Below are positions 25,419 to 37,705 of a DNA stretch of 64,000 nt, piece after piece. Source of the stretch: Branchiostoma floridae (taxonomy: Eukaryota > Chordata > Leptocardii > Amphioxiformes > Branchiostomatidae). Below the pieces are notes generated by a model. The model searched no databases, was not told the DNA's origin, and saw only the letters and a list, made by a program, of their open reading frames with translations. The DNA lies in the NCBI RefSeq assembly GCF_000003815.2, contig NC_049979.1:31402605-31466604 (forward strand). The letters are read 5' to 3'. How positions within the stretch are numbered: position 1 is the first letter of the stretch; every line of letters begins with the position of its first letter. A program made the position numbers and the translations under genes.

Positions 25419-25490
25419 ATATGATATATTTTCTTAATAATTTTTCAGGATTATCAAATTGATGTGCAATATCCTTGAAGAGGAATCATC

Positions 25491-27843
25491 ATGACTGTGT
25501 ACAGTTGTAGTCATGTACCCCAGCGGCTGGGGAGGACCTTGTGCAATCCCCTCCTCCTACTGTACATATCACTGCTACTCCTCCTGACCTGGTTACCACA
25601 GACACAAAGTCGAGACGTCAAACCTGTCAAGGAAAAATACCTGCCTGACTACACTGTGTACCACAACCTGACTCAAGTTGGAGCTCACATACAAGAACTT
25701 GCGCAGAAATTTCCTGCCTATCTTAGGTTAGACACAAGTTACCGTTCCAGAAAGGGACGACCGCAGTACGTATTGAGAGTCTCCAACTTTTCAGGGAGCT
25801 ACAGTATCCAGCATAGCACGGAGGTCGGAGTCACGCCGGTGAAGGCTCGCATCCTGCTGGCTTACGGGGAACATGCACGCGAATTTTTCCCAGTGGAGAG
25901 CATGTTTCACTTGCTACTGAATCTGACAGGGGGTCTGACAGCAACAGAGGGGAGTCACAGCAGGGCATACACTAGCGAGATTCTGTCCAAGATAGACCTG
26001 TTCATAGTCGGCATAGTGAACCCAGACGGTAGACATCACGTGGAACAAACTAAGAACTACTGTTGGCGTGGGACGAGTACAGGAGTGGATCTGAACAGGA
26101 ACTTTGACTGGCAGTTTGGCGGTCCTGGTAGTTCGGGGGACCCTGAGGATGAGGAGTACAGGGGATCAGCTGCATTCTCTGGTAAGGACAGCCTGATACA
26201 TGAATGAGGGTCTGATGGATTGTGCTTGTGCTTGTTGTGCTTGTGATGTTATGTGATTTTGATTTGCAATTGCAGGGCTCTATATACACATTTTAAAAAT
26301 CTCTTTTAGATTGAAATTTCTAAGAAGTTTATATGATACATGATCAGTGGCCTTGGCCTTGATGTGAATTGACCTCTTCACCATGTTGCCCTTTTCCCTT
26401 GTAGAGCCAGAGTGCTTGGTGCTGACAGATCTGGTAACAAAGTTCCAGTTTGATGCTTTCCTGTCTCTACACTCAGGCACAAGGGACATCTACCTCCCAT
26501 TCTCTGGTCAGTTGTGACAGGCTAACTCCACTCTGTCCTACAACAATAGAAATTAGAAAAATGTAAACTGTCCATGCTTCAAATTTACAGTATTGCCAAT
26601 TCAAGGTTGTTCCCAGCCTAGTCAAAAGAAGATTATAATGCAATTTTCAGTATAAAATTTTGGTCTTGTTTGGTGGCCAAATTGAACAGGATCAATTACT
26701 AGTATTACTGTAGGTAAACTAAAAGACTATGTGGGGGTATTTCATATCTTTGTATTAAGTTGCTAACTTCTCAATTTAGATACAATGTGTCTCAAAGATT
26801 ATGAATCCATTTACTAAAGGCAGTACATGTAAAAGTATATAGTCCAATCCATGAAGTGAACCAGGCAACTAATTATCCCCATTGTTGTAGACTCTCAGTC
26901 CAAGCATGAGCAGAGGAAACCTAAGAACCTGGCTGACCAGATGCGCTTGGCCAAACTGTTATCTGACGCTATGGTACCAGAGTTCCAGCACGGGATTGGC
27001 TACGAGCTGAACCAGTACACAGCAGACGGGACGTCGTTCGACTACATGGCAGGGGTAAAGGAGGTGAGTCAGACATTATTTACAGCACTTCTTTCTCCTT
27101 CATTACAGGTGATGATCTTACTAATATTTAGGATTGCTTCGGTACTTCATTATGAGCATGGTGCATGTCATCATCAGACACACATGACTGTCTATTCTCC
27201 TTCCAGCTGCCTTTCTCCCTGGCAGTGGAGATGTGGGGAGACCGTGACAGTCCCAGTAAAAGGTGCTTCGACCTCTTCAACCCTCCCAACAAGGATCTGC
27301 AGGTGGGTCAGTATAGGTCAATAACACATTATTTGGATGGCTACCGGTAAAAGCTTTTCCTCTATTCTTGTGGCTCTCTATTTTTGATGTTTGTCTCAAT
27401 ATTGTACATGTACAGTATTGAACCTGAAAAGTTTCTTAAGCATTAACATTAACATTATGTCCTTCCCCAGACTGCCCTGGATGAGGTCCAGCCGCTGTAT
27501 GAGACTCTCTTCTCCTACCTGAGCTACTGGAAGGAGCGCCAGGCTCGCAGCCCATTTGGAGTTATCGAGGTAACAGAGGTTTGAAAGCAACAATGTTTAT
27601 GTCATCCTTGGTTATTCTAGCTGCAAAACTACTAGTATCAGTAAGACTGTACTTCACCAAACTGAAAAGATGTTTGTGTTTCTGCAGGAGCCGTCCATGT
27701 CTTTTATGTATTTCTGCCTGTCCATGACGGTGTTGTTTGTCGTGTTTGTGTGCATGCACCGCCACCTGCCATCATCGCTACGGGCATTCCCCAAGCGCCG
27801 GGTCATCAGCATCAACCGACTGTGGATGATGTGGAGGGACTGA
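25491..27843 (+). CDS. Membrane-anchored M14 zinc carboxypeptidase
   Basis: Six coding exons: 25491-26181, 26405-26506, 26891-27063, 27207-27302, 27471-27569 and 27688-27843 (TGA), giving 438 residues. A signal peptide or anchor lies at about 20-40 (NPLLLLYISLLLLLTWLPQT). The peptidase_M14 domain carries zinc ligands H128 and E131 in 'YGEHAREFF' and H253 in 'LSLHSGT'. The substrate-binding pair N202-R203 is in 'LNRNFDW', and the catalytic glutamate E330 is in 'LAVEMWGD'. There is no long activation propeptide like that of pancreatic carboxypeptidases. A transmembrane segment at about 392-412 (SFMYFCLSMTVLFVVFVC) and a short basic tail suggest a type I membrane protein with an extracellular or lumenal active site. 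All key residues are present, so an active enzyme is likely. The exact subfamily and substrate are not clear; it resembles the 'GEHAREF' group more than CPA/CPB. Confidence 0.9.
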
Positions 27844-30418
27844 CCTGACCTACTGATCCGCAGGTAGACAGTAGAAGATCCATTTCCAAACATGATGATT
27901 TCAGAGAGAACTATTTATTGACAAATCATAAGTCAAATGTTAAGCCGATAGGGCAAAGTCCCGAGCAACTGATGGCCAATGGCAAGAACTATTATTATGG
28001 AGGAGAAAAGAATGGGAGTTTTCATTCTCTTGGCTTGCCACTCGTTAATCGGTAATAAAGGTTTATTGGAGGACATCTAACTGCTCAAGTGTCATTGAGT
28101 AATCCTTGTATGTCAAAAATCAATGTCAGTACACCATAAGGAAAGTCTGCAAAATTATGTTGCATCACTAATATGAATCTGCAAGCCTGGGCTTGTGGCT
28201 TGCTGACTGAGATAATAAACTTGTGCTATAACCTTACAGAATGCTTGTGTATTTGTTGTAATTGTGTACAGGAAGGTCACAAATACGGGAAGGTCACAAA
28301 TACATAGGCCAGGTTGACATGTTGAAGTAAGTTTAAGAAAACTTTGACCAAGATGAAATATGCTGCCAGCCATACTGCCAGTACCAAGTGAACCTGTTTG
28401 CTATTGTCCAAATTGAATTAAGATATAAGCTTTTGTTTCATATGTTATACAACAAATCTTTCAAAGAACAACACTACCTTTCAATTACAACTGTTTTTAT
28501 TGTAATAAATGTGACCTGACGTATCTATCTTTATCATACATACATACATACATGAACAGCTGTACATCTTGCACCTGTTGGTCAGTTCTACAACTAAATT
28601 ATTACTGGTAGCAGTAATTAAACCACAAAAATAACACCAAATTGACAAAAAGTTACATTCAACACCTACAGACCAAGAGGCTGAAAAACAANNNNNNNNN
28701 NNNNNNNNNNNNNNNNNNNNNNNNNNNNNNNNNNNNNNNNNNNNNNNNNNNNNNNNNNNNNNNNNNNNNNNNNNNNNNNNNNNNNNNNNNNNNNNNNNNN
28801 NNNNNNNNNNNNNNNNNNNNNNNNNNNNNNNNNNNNNNNNNNNNNNNNNNNNNNNNNNNNNNNNNNNNNNNNNNNNNNNNNNNNNNNNNNNNNNNNNNNN
28901 NNNNNNNNNNNNNNNNNNNNNNNNNNNNNNNNNNNNNNNNNNNNNNNNNNNNNNNNNNNNNNNNNNNNNNNNNNNNNNNNNNNNNNNNNNNNNNNNNNNN
29001 NNNNNNNNNNNNGTATGACCCATCATTTCAAAGCAAAAAGTCACATATAACGTACATCACAGAACAGAAAACCCACTATATTACATTATCATCAATTATA
29101 TAATAAAACAATTTCATTCCCCTTTGTACATCTGATATATCACACTATACATTCATAGTACTATTTTTCTGTTTCAGCCAGTACTGCAGCCTTCTCAATT
29201 AATAACACGTTTCTTTCATTTATTTTCATCCAAATTATGTTAATGTATCATACCAGATATTTGCCACACATTAAAATCTGTCTGATTCTTTTTTCATCAT
29301 CATCACATAACCAGGTCAACAATCAACAAAGAAATGCCCACTAAGGCCACTCCAATGAAATGCTTGGTTCCTAAATTTGAAACAGGGAAAGAAATAATGG
29401 ACCATAACTATAAGGTCCTTGTACTGTATTCACTAAAAGTGAATAATGTAGAAGACATTGTATAGCTCACAATCCCAAAGCCCTGCCTTAATTTTGTTGT
29501 ATTATGTAAGACTTGAAAGTTGAAAAAAAAACTCTGATAATCAAAGTATTTCACTGATGTGGCCTGCAGCAGTGTATCCTTTCAGAAACCATTCTAAATA
29601 AAATGTTCAATTCATCTTAGCCAGTTTTTAAAAATATGCTGCCCAACGTGCCCAACTCTAAATTTAGATTTATGTACATAAGTTGAGACATTACTAATTT
29701 TCAAACATTGAACTTCCTGCTACCCACAGTATCCTCTGACATGGATCAACATGTAGAAGATACTATTTTCCTGACCACCTCTTGTCACATTTGTCACTTC
29801 ACCTGATATCCACTGACTCAAACTGTGTTCTTCAAAGGTCCTAAACTCAAGACACATTAGGTAAAAATGTGCCTTCCTGTATGATCTGTTACCTAGGCAT
29901 ACACTATTGGGTATGCAGGGATAAACCTGTAGGGAGCGACTGATACTTCTTGCAGCAACAAGGCAGATACCACTATGGGCTAGTAGTTTTATAAACAGCT
30001 GTATCTACAAATTTACCTATTTGGTGGATGCCACTTGTGTGCCCTGCATATACTACAATGTACATAGTGTATCATTTAGTAAGAGATCTCCCAATCTCCT
30101 GGGATCTGAGGGTGAGACAGGACAGGCAGACTGTGAGTGTGATGACATCCTGCCGACCAGCAGCACATGGTTCTGGTGCTGCTATTGCTTGGTTCTAGTT
30201 CCATTCACAAAAAATTTATCATTTTTGTCTCATTCCATACATATTGAAAAATATACAATGCCATGTGCATCTAATACTGTTCAAACAGCTTTGGTACATA
30301 AAAGAATGTTCAAATATAAATTAGATAAAAAGTAAATAAAAAGACTGTGTTGACACAACAAAACACTGGAAGTTACAGTTACTGTGATGACAGGTTATGA
30401 CAGATTGACAGGTGCCTG
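27844..30418. other. Convergent intergenic region with assembly gap
   Basis: This stretch holds the 3' UTRs of the carboxypeptidase gene (AATAAA at about 28051) and of KLHDC3, and a 321-base gap at 28692-29012. An ATAC/CATA-rich short run lies near 28535-28555. No ORF, RNA gene or element is supported. Confidence 0.5.
28692..29012. other. Assembly gap (321 N)
   Basis: A run of unknown bases between two genes transcribed toward each other. No visible gene is cut by it. Confidence 0.99.
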
Positions 30419-33400
30419 TCACCCCTGGAAGGAGGGGAGGGGTCTGGAGATGGTGTTGTTCTTTGTCATGGCTTCCAGCTCCCATCTGTGGAGGACCAAC
30501 AACAACAGAGGAAAATATGATTAAGTTTATTTGATTTCGAAGTAAGGATAGTTTACATCCCTACTGATCTGTTATGACAGAGATCTGAAAAATTCCATGT
30601 CCTTGCCAGTAAATCTACTCTTTCAACAGAATGAATATGTCTATCAAATAAATAAATAATTTGAAAAACTGACATGTTATTTTAGTGTTGACTTTTTTAA
30701 AATCAAAGGTATTATATCTGCATATTGGCATAAACTAATCAAACAACAAGCTGCTGATTATGAAAGTAATGGAAGTTTGATGCTATGTAATCTTTAATCA
30801 ACTACTGACCTGATATCATATGGCAGCACAGACCAGTCCAACTTGTACTTTATCACTGCAACCTTGCACAGGGTTTTTAGTGATGGGGCTGGGGGAAAGA
30901 GACAAAGCCTATCATACAGTGACCTGAGGTGCACATACATATAGCTGCTATTGATATTTCCAGGCTCTCTTCAAATTAGTTATTTGTAATTGACACATTC
31001 AGCCTTGCAAAGAAGAAATTCCACAAACTGGACTTGCAAATGGGAAAATAATTTTTTTCAATTTACACTACTGCATCATCCATTGAAAACTGACAGCACC
31101 AATGTCAGCACCAATGTCAGCTGCACAGCACATGTTCTAGTATGACTCACCAAAGTCTAGGATGTAGACATCAGAATGGTCCATCAGGTTGGAGAGATCT
31201 CCCACCTGCCCAAACTCACAGGGGCTGCAGGGAACAGCAGATAGGTATAATCTTAATCTTGCTGGAAATATTCTATGTTTGGATTCTAATTCTCAAAGCT
31301 AACCAGAAGCACAGCTTAGGAAGTATGGTCTAAAGACCAGATATAAAAACCAGACAAGCAAAAGTTACAAGTATAGCACAGTTTCTGCTGAATACAAGCT
31401 TTTATGTTACCACTCTTGCACTCTATATGTGATGTCTTACCTTGTTCCACCAAACAGAACCACCTGGTCTCTAATCACACAGGCACACTGTCGGCGCCGG
31501 GCACACGGGCCTGGGTTCAGGGGGAACACCTGCTTCCACTCCCACTTCTCTGTAGCAGGGAACACATCAACAATGCTTTACCTACACCACACACACAACT
31601 GTCTTCACATTTGAGAACTCCTACACTACTTAACAAAATCCCCAAATGAGTACATTATTTATTGAGTTTTCATAATGTCCAACACTTCAATGTGTATGAA
31701 TGCAAATTAGACACATGATATCAATAGTTCTACAGTCTTAACTTAAACACTGCAAGAAATACCAAAGGTGAGGTAAAACAGACCTGTATCTAGTCGCCAC
31801 ATGTCCCCATAGTGCTTCTCCAGTAATGCATTGTAGCCACCAAAAATGTATACATGTCCTCCATGTGCAACTGTGAGAAAACAAACATTCAGTCATATGT
31901 TACAAGTATTTAAGAACATTATCTATTTACTCCAGTTCAACAATTGAATTAGAATTACAACTGCTACTTTCAAAGACCATCAAGCGTACATCCAAAGTTT
32001 TGCTGCATTTAGCATTCCTTGATTTTGTCTATACTTTTATTTGTAAGTGATGCTTCATAACACTCAGACAGGCTATAGCTAGCCTTGAAAACATTTCTGT
32101 TCCAGCTATAGAACTGTTAAGGTAGAAGGACTGGATGTCACATACATGCGGAGTGGCTGCGTCTGCCCTCAATCAGGGCACGATTCTTCACCTCCGGTTC
32201 ACTCCATCTCAAGGTCACCGTGTCAAACACTTTAACGTAGTTCGGGTAGATCTCGTGGTTGGAATGGTATGGTCCTAGCTGGTCGGCACGGCCGCCGAAG
32301 ATCAACATCTTACTACCGACTGCTGTGGCGGAATGGAAGTCTCGCCATCTGGCAGGGTGGCCCTGTAGGGTCAGAAGTCAGAGTTTAACTTTGCCATGGT
32401 GCCCAAAATTTGTCAACTCATATGCAAACATATGTATCAAGAGAGAATACCTTTAGCATCTGGGTACATTCTGTGCTGTTCAAATTGAAAGTAGATTTCA
32501 CCACATACATATTTCCTACAATCCCTAATTCTTTACTATACATAATCTATTGAAAAAAGGCTCAAAAAGTCCCGGGTTGACGTTTAACATTTTCCAGCAA
32601 GTCCTAAATCCCTAGGCAAGTAACATTATGAAGAAGTATGTTTGCAAGTACAACTGGACTAGAACTGGCAACATAGTTGTCGTATCTTTCAGAGCTGCTG
32701 ACTGACTGGAGGTCCTTCAATACAGTAGACACCCCTACTGATACCCACCCTGGCTGGCAGCAGTCTCCAGTGCATTGTTGTTGTGTCCAGTTTGTGAACT
32801 TCATTGGAGAAACAGTCAGCCTAGAAAATACAACATCACATGGTTTTAATGTGTTAAAAAAACATTAGAAGTATACATTCCCAAAGTCTGCAAGGAAAAT
32901 TTTGAACCTACAGACTAATGTGAGCTAATAATATTACTTACCAAAAAGTCTAAAAACTGCAACTTATTTCAAATGTTGATATCTTCAATGCAGGCATTTA
33001 AAAATGTACAAGTATTATAGATTACCAATCATACTACATGTACTCCTTACTATGATGTAGTATCTACATGTATTAGAGGCTAGGATGGGAGTTGTCATCC
33101 ATTTATAAGTTGTGGTAAAAACAGTAAAAATTTGATAATAAAACTTTTCTTTACCTCCAGCATAATGCAGGCCTTTTATAGGATATTTCATACTTTTCCA
33201 GGATCATAAACACTGTTTCAGACAACAGCAGTACTTACTATCTGTTCATATCCTCCAAATACATACAGGTTGTCATCCACCACACACAGGGAGTGTCCGT
33301 CACGGGCCGGCGGTGTGGCACCGGTCACCTGCGGACAGGACCATCTTAATGTAGCTGGAGGGGACAGGCAAAGAATGGTCATTATTGTAAAGCTGCAGCC

Positions 33401-34377
33401 ACGTAAATATAATGTAGAAGAAAAACAAGGTGCAGTCTGTTACACTCCAATAGGCTTGTGGTTAGCCACAGACAGATGTCAACAGTAAGACAGATAAGAC
33501 CAATTAATTACAAGGCCTACAAGGACACGTCCCTAGAAATTTGGCTTTGTCAAATACTGCAGATAACAAACAGGTAATCATTAATGTCATGAAGTCTTAT
33601 CATGCAAAACATAATATTTTGACTCATACTTATGTTCTACTCACTTGTGTCAAAGCAGTATAGAATGTTGTCCGCTCCTTCGGAGTCGTTCCTACCCCCA
33701 AATAAATACACCTTCTCCCCAACAGCCACTGCTGTATGACCATATCTCATGTACGGCACACACTGGTAATCTGGGTCGCTTTGTGTGGAGACTGGCAGCT
33801 TTTTCCATCGACATGTCACTGAGAGTAAGGAATGCCAAAGTACTTAATGTAATAATACAACAATACAGTAGAGCAACTTCAACACATTTTACTAATTCTA
33901 ACAGATCTAAAGTACACTGAATGTACTTGTCACTCTACTTCCCCTCTGCATCTATAGTATTTATACATGTACATTTGTATTGTATAGCATGGTACAACTG
34001 ACCATCAGTGTTGTACACCATGTCCAGCTTCTACCCTGTATGTTTGTTATATATGCTTGGCTGCTGTCTTATCTGCATATCTGCATGCCGGCATCTATAT
34101 TTAGGATGCTTCCTTCCTGAACACTGTTGCTGCCTTACTTATGCCAACACTTTGCACAATACTACTTACATTTCTATTCCTATATACTACTACTAAAACA
34201 TTGGCATAAAAAGAAAAGATACGTACCAATGTGAAAGACATGAATATCGATAGGTCTTGTTGTCTCAAAGTCCTCCCCAGTGCAGTACCCGCCGAAGCTG
34301 TACACTTTATCCCCTACAGACACGGCTGCATGGTTGACTCTCCTTGGCCCACCCTCCAAATGAATGATCCAATGCAT
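30419..34377 (-). CDS. KLHDC3: Kelch domain-containing protein 3
   Basis: Ten coding exons on the minus strand: 34377-34227, 33818-33645, 33354-33239, 32820-32749, 32362-32146, 31870-31784, 31549-31441, 31224-31151, 30888-30810 and 30485-30419 (TGA). The product is 381 residues (human about 382). It is almost entirely a six-bladed kelch propeller, with blades ending in 'VYSFGGYC', 'VYLFGGRND', 'LYVFGGYEQ', 'MLIFGGRAD', 'VYIFGGYNA' and 'VVLFGGT'. The start 'MHWIIHLEGGPRRVNHAAV' matches the family start. The C-terminus 'DIRWELEAMTKNNTISRP' is also conserved. In mammals KLHDC3 is a substrate receptor of CUL2-RING ligase that reads C-terminal glycine degrons; testis expression (Peas) is also known. 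The first coding exon starts at 34389, 12 bases before the ATG after a good 3' splice site, so at least one non-coding 5' exon lies upstream and was not located. Confidence 0.95.
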
Positions 34378-34759
34378 GCTGTAATCTATCTGCAAATAGA
34401 AATGACAAAGCCATTACTGCACACTTGAAAAAATAGTGTCAGAACTTCAGCAAATCTTCTGTATTCTGGATAAGACAATCGGTACGATAATGACATTAAC
34501 TTCACCATACTACCACATTTGTATCATTATTTCATACTTTGAGCATTTAAAAAGAATGCACAAACATGCCGCAAATGCACCGCTTTATTTATTGTACCCC
34601 ACAATAAATCAGCACGGGATCAAGCCACTAACGGTTTCCCGTTGGACATTTCCCGAATGCGTGAGGTCACCTAACATATTCAATATGATTTGCGTATTTA
34701 CAAATCAAAACCTGATTCGATCAAGTAACAATATCTTCAGAAGCGTTCAGGGCTCATCG

Positions 34760-34886
34760 TAATCTCCAAGCAGATCCACGGTGGCGTAATATAGTATCGG
34801 TGCCCATTCGACTCCCTTTGGCTGGCTATACTCCTTGGCCAGCTTTGATACTATCTTATGGCACTGTAGGATCTGCTTGGAGATTA
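34760..34886. mobile_element. 127-bp MITE with 18-bp perfect TIRs and 9-bp target duplication
   Basis: The element starts TAATCTCCAAGCAGATCC and ends with the exact reverse complement. It is flanked by the same nine bases, GGCTCATCG, at 34751-34759 and 34887-34895. Inner arms stay partly complementary (AGTATC / GATACT). The 9-bp duplication suggests Mutator (MULE)-like mobilisation, though other superfamilies with 8-9 bp duplications are possible. It lies in the 5' flank of KLHDC3. It has no ORF. Confidence 0.9.
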
Positions 34887-34895
34887 GGCTCATCG

Positions 34896-36460
34896 GTCAT
34901 GTTTGTGTGTGTTCCGCATATTTGAAACAATGTTTGCCCTAGCAGTGTAGGCAGTGCTGGTCAGATGTTCAAGGAGTTGTTGACATCACTACCCAACGAT
35001 TGCATCTTTGCTCAAGGAAGGTCGATACGCAAAAGGGTGGTGTTATCATAATGTATATATTTTACTGTGTGTCTTATATTAACTAAAAATGACTTGTAAT
35101 TTGAATTCGAACAAAATTAGTTTCAAGGCCCTAATTACACATTGGGCGCCTTTAACATAACATTAACAGATTATTGTTACAATGTTAGGACTGGCTAAGA
35201 AGACTTCGAACCAATGTGTTAGTTTCTTTTGAATATACTGAAAATTCCTGAAATGGCAATGCTAGATTTCTTCACATCTGACAGTCACACTTCACAGGTG
35301 TTGCTGCCATGACACTGGGTCAGTCTGTCTGTCATGCAAATCGAGGTCTGATGTCAATCATCCGTATTTTCACACCGGGAGACACCTGTAACATGGATCT
35401 TTCATCTGTTCACATTCACCTGATTCTGTAGGTTGCACACCTCATCTACATATTGACGTGTGTGCTACATCTGTAGGATGTTGGAACCAAAATAAACGCC
35501 AGGTATAAAGGCACGTAAACGTTATAAGTAAAAAAAGTTGTTGTTTTTTAAATCTGCTGCGCAAAAGGTTGTCCTTTGACCTCCCTGACATCCAAAGGTT
35601 TCCACTACCTGATGACGTATCTTTGCAGAGCGTTTCAGATTGTACAAATGTGTCAGAAGAACCTTTATGAGGGCTAGGACCAAGGCTCCTTGCTAGGACA
35701 GAAGAGATGAGGTGCCCACCTTGTAATCAAACCAAACTTCCTGGTCTGGTGGGTGGTCAGGTCAGTGCTGGTTGTCGCCTTCTTCACGAAACTGGCGAAA
35801 ATCTCCCGTCTTTCCACTCCTTCAGTAACCACGAAACAAATACAATCTATCTAGACGCCGCTGATAATCTAGGGGGTCTAGTCATTGTCGAAATTTAGGA
35901 GTTGAAAGAAGAAGAATTCTCGCTACCAACTTTCGTCGAAGAAGTTTGGGAGAAAACAGTTCATATTGCGTTGCAAAAAAGGTCTACACTGCACATGCGC
36001 ATTTTGAACACTAAAAGCGCCCTCTCGCGAACAGAATTTCATCACCAAAAGCGACATCTAGCTTGTCTTGAACGAACTACATGTTACACTTAAAAGAGCA
36101 GATTTTGTAGGATGTGGAAATATTCAATGTGAATCAAGGATTCCAACCTCCTTGATTATGTCTTGGCCAAAATAGAAGTTTAACTCCACTCTTTTCAAGG
36201 GTGACATAATCCATGTAACTTTACTGTCATACCCCTCTTCCTATTTCCTATTAACATTATTAATTAACGTTACCCTTTCTCAAGTTCTGTTTCCAAGTAG
36301 TAAAGGTTAACATAACATCAAGCAACAAAACAACTGTAAATATCATTCTGTATTTATTGCTGAAAGCAAAATCAACCAAACCATCAAACAAGAAATTATC
36401 AATCAAACAATTTGCTCTAAAAAGTTCTCAAACTTTGTTCACCAATGCCGCTAACTATAG
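34896..36460. other. KLHDC3 upstream flank
   Basis: About 1.6 kb that probably includes the KLHDC3 promoter and its non-coding first exon. Short open frames at 35707-35898 and 35902-36093 (plus) have no recognisable domain. No RNA gene or element was identified. Confidence 0.4.
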
Positions 36461-36474
36461 TACTGGTAACTAGA

Positions 36475-37705
36475 GTTCGGCGACCTCATACCTCCATGAA
36501 AATTTAGAGCTTTCGTAAATTTCATGCAATTGACTAACACATTAACATAATTTATGCATGGTGTTGTTCATCATTGAATAACGTACACATCATTCACCCG
36601 GACGGGTGTGTCACCCCGTAAGGGGCGGTATAACCCGTCGTGTGCGAACATGTGCGAACATGTACAGGGTTAGCCCTTGATAATAGCCTACGGCTAGTTG
36701 GGCAGCCCTGGCTGTTTGTAAACAGCTGAACAAATGAATAAAATAGTACACATCTCACAATTCTAAAATTCCCATTATTAATCATAAAGCGATTTTGTGA
36801 TTTTTACATAAATTATGCAAATAAGTTCCTCATTACCATATTTGGTATCTGCTTACATTCCACCTATCATAATTAACATGTGTTACATTTATTGAAGTCC
36901 AGTTATTGAAAACAATGGAATTATACAATTTCCTCATTAATTATGCAAATTAAGTCCTCACTTGCATAACATGTATATCATTATGAACATCTTTGCCTAA
37001 GGTACCCGCATGCGTAATATGATGCTAATCCGTCAATCCCTTCTGCAGTTATCCTCTTTGGAATGTCTTGACAAAAACGCCCCTGCAGTTCCAAAATTAC
37101 ATGTTAGGGGGCTGAAACTTGCCCCACTTTGTCATGACGCTAAAAGCTGTCTACCACCCAAATGTCAAGACCATATATTGTCCGGGCCAAGAGATACATA
37201 GAAAAAGCTGCTAAGATAGAATATTCTCATTAATTATGCAAATGTACTCTCATTTTGCAAATTAAGTATTTCATTTTGTACAACATTGTCTAAGGTACCT
37301 ACACACCAAAAATCATGAAAATCCGTTGTTCCCTTCTTGAGTTATCGTCTTCAGAAGTTTTTGACAAAAATGCCCCTGCTATCCCAAAACTAGACGCTAG
37401 GGGGCCCAAACTTATGTCATTTCTTTCTGAGCACAAGAGCTATCTAATACTAAAAAATCGTGGCCATAGCTTGTTCAGAACACTGAGATAGCAAAACCGG
37501 AAGTTGCGCTGCAGTACCAAGGGAAGCCGCTAGGGGGCCCAAAATCTAATCATTTCCAGATTTTATCACACACTACCAACACACCAAGTATGAAACCAAT
37601 CTGCCCAACCGTTCTTGAGTTATCTTGTTTACACACACACAGACACACACACACACACACAAACCTGGGGTAAAATATAACCTCCATGACATTTCATGGA
37701 GGTAA
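36475..37705. repeat. Long copy of the octamer-bearing dispersed repeat
   Basis: AT-rich repeat with terminal sequences that pair as inverted repeats: 'CATACCTCCATGAAAATTT' near 36489 and 'ATTTCATGGAGGTAATT' near 37692. Inside, 'ATTATGCAAAT' or ATGCAAAT recurs (about 36824, 36953, 37229). The 'accggaagtt..gctgcagtacc' segment is shared with position 1-210. It ends in a (CA)n run at 37632-37660. A GC-rich insert at about 36597-36730, containing a doubled 'tgtgcgaaca', is not explained. No transposase is seen, so this is non-autonomous or decayed. Confidence 0.65.

Larger units (their letters stand above)
24012..25490. other. Divergent region TRMT61B / carboxypeptidase
   Basis: About 1.5 kb between two genes transcribed away from each other. 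It holds both promoters and two structured pieces annotated separately: a hairpin-type inverted repeat at 24887-25107 and an A/T-run palindrome at 25378-25418. No other feature is supported. Confidence 0.5.

Noticed and set aside
28481-29103. Frames spanning the gap at 28692-29012
   Set aside because: They are mostly unknown residues; the flanks show no coding features. The same applies to frames across 49138-49927 and 56118-56957.
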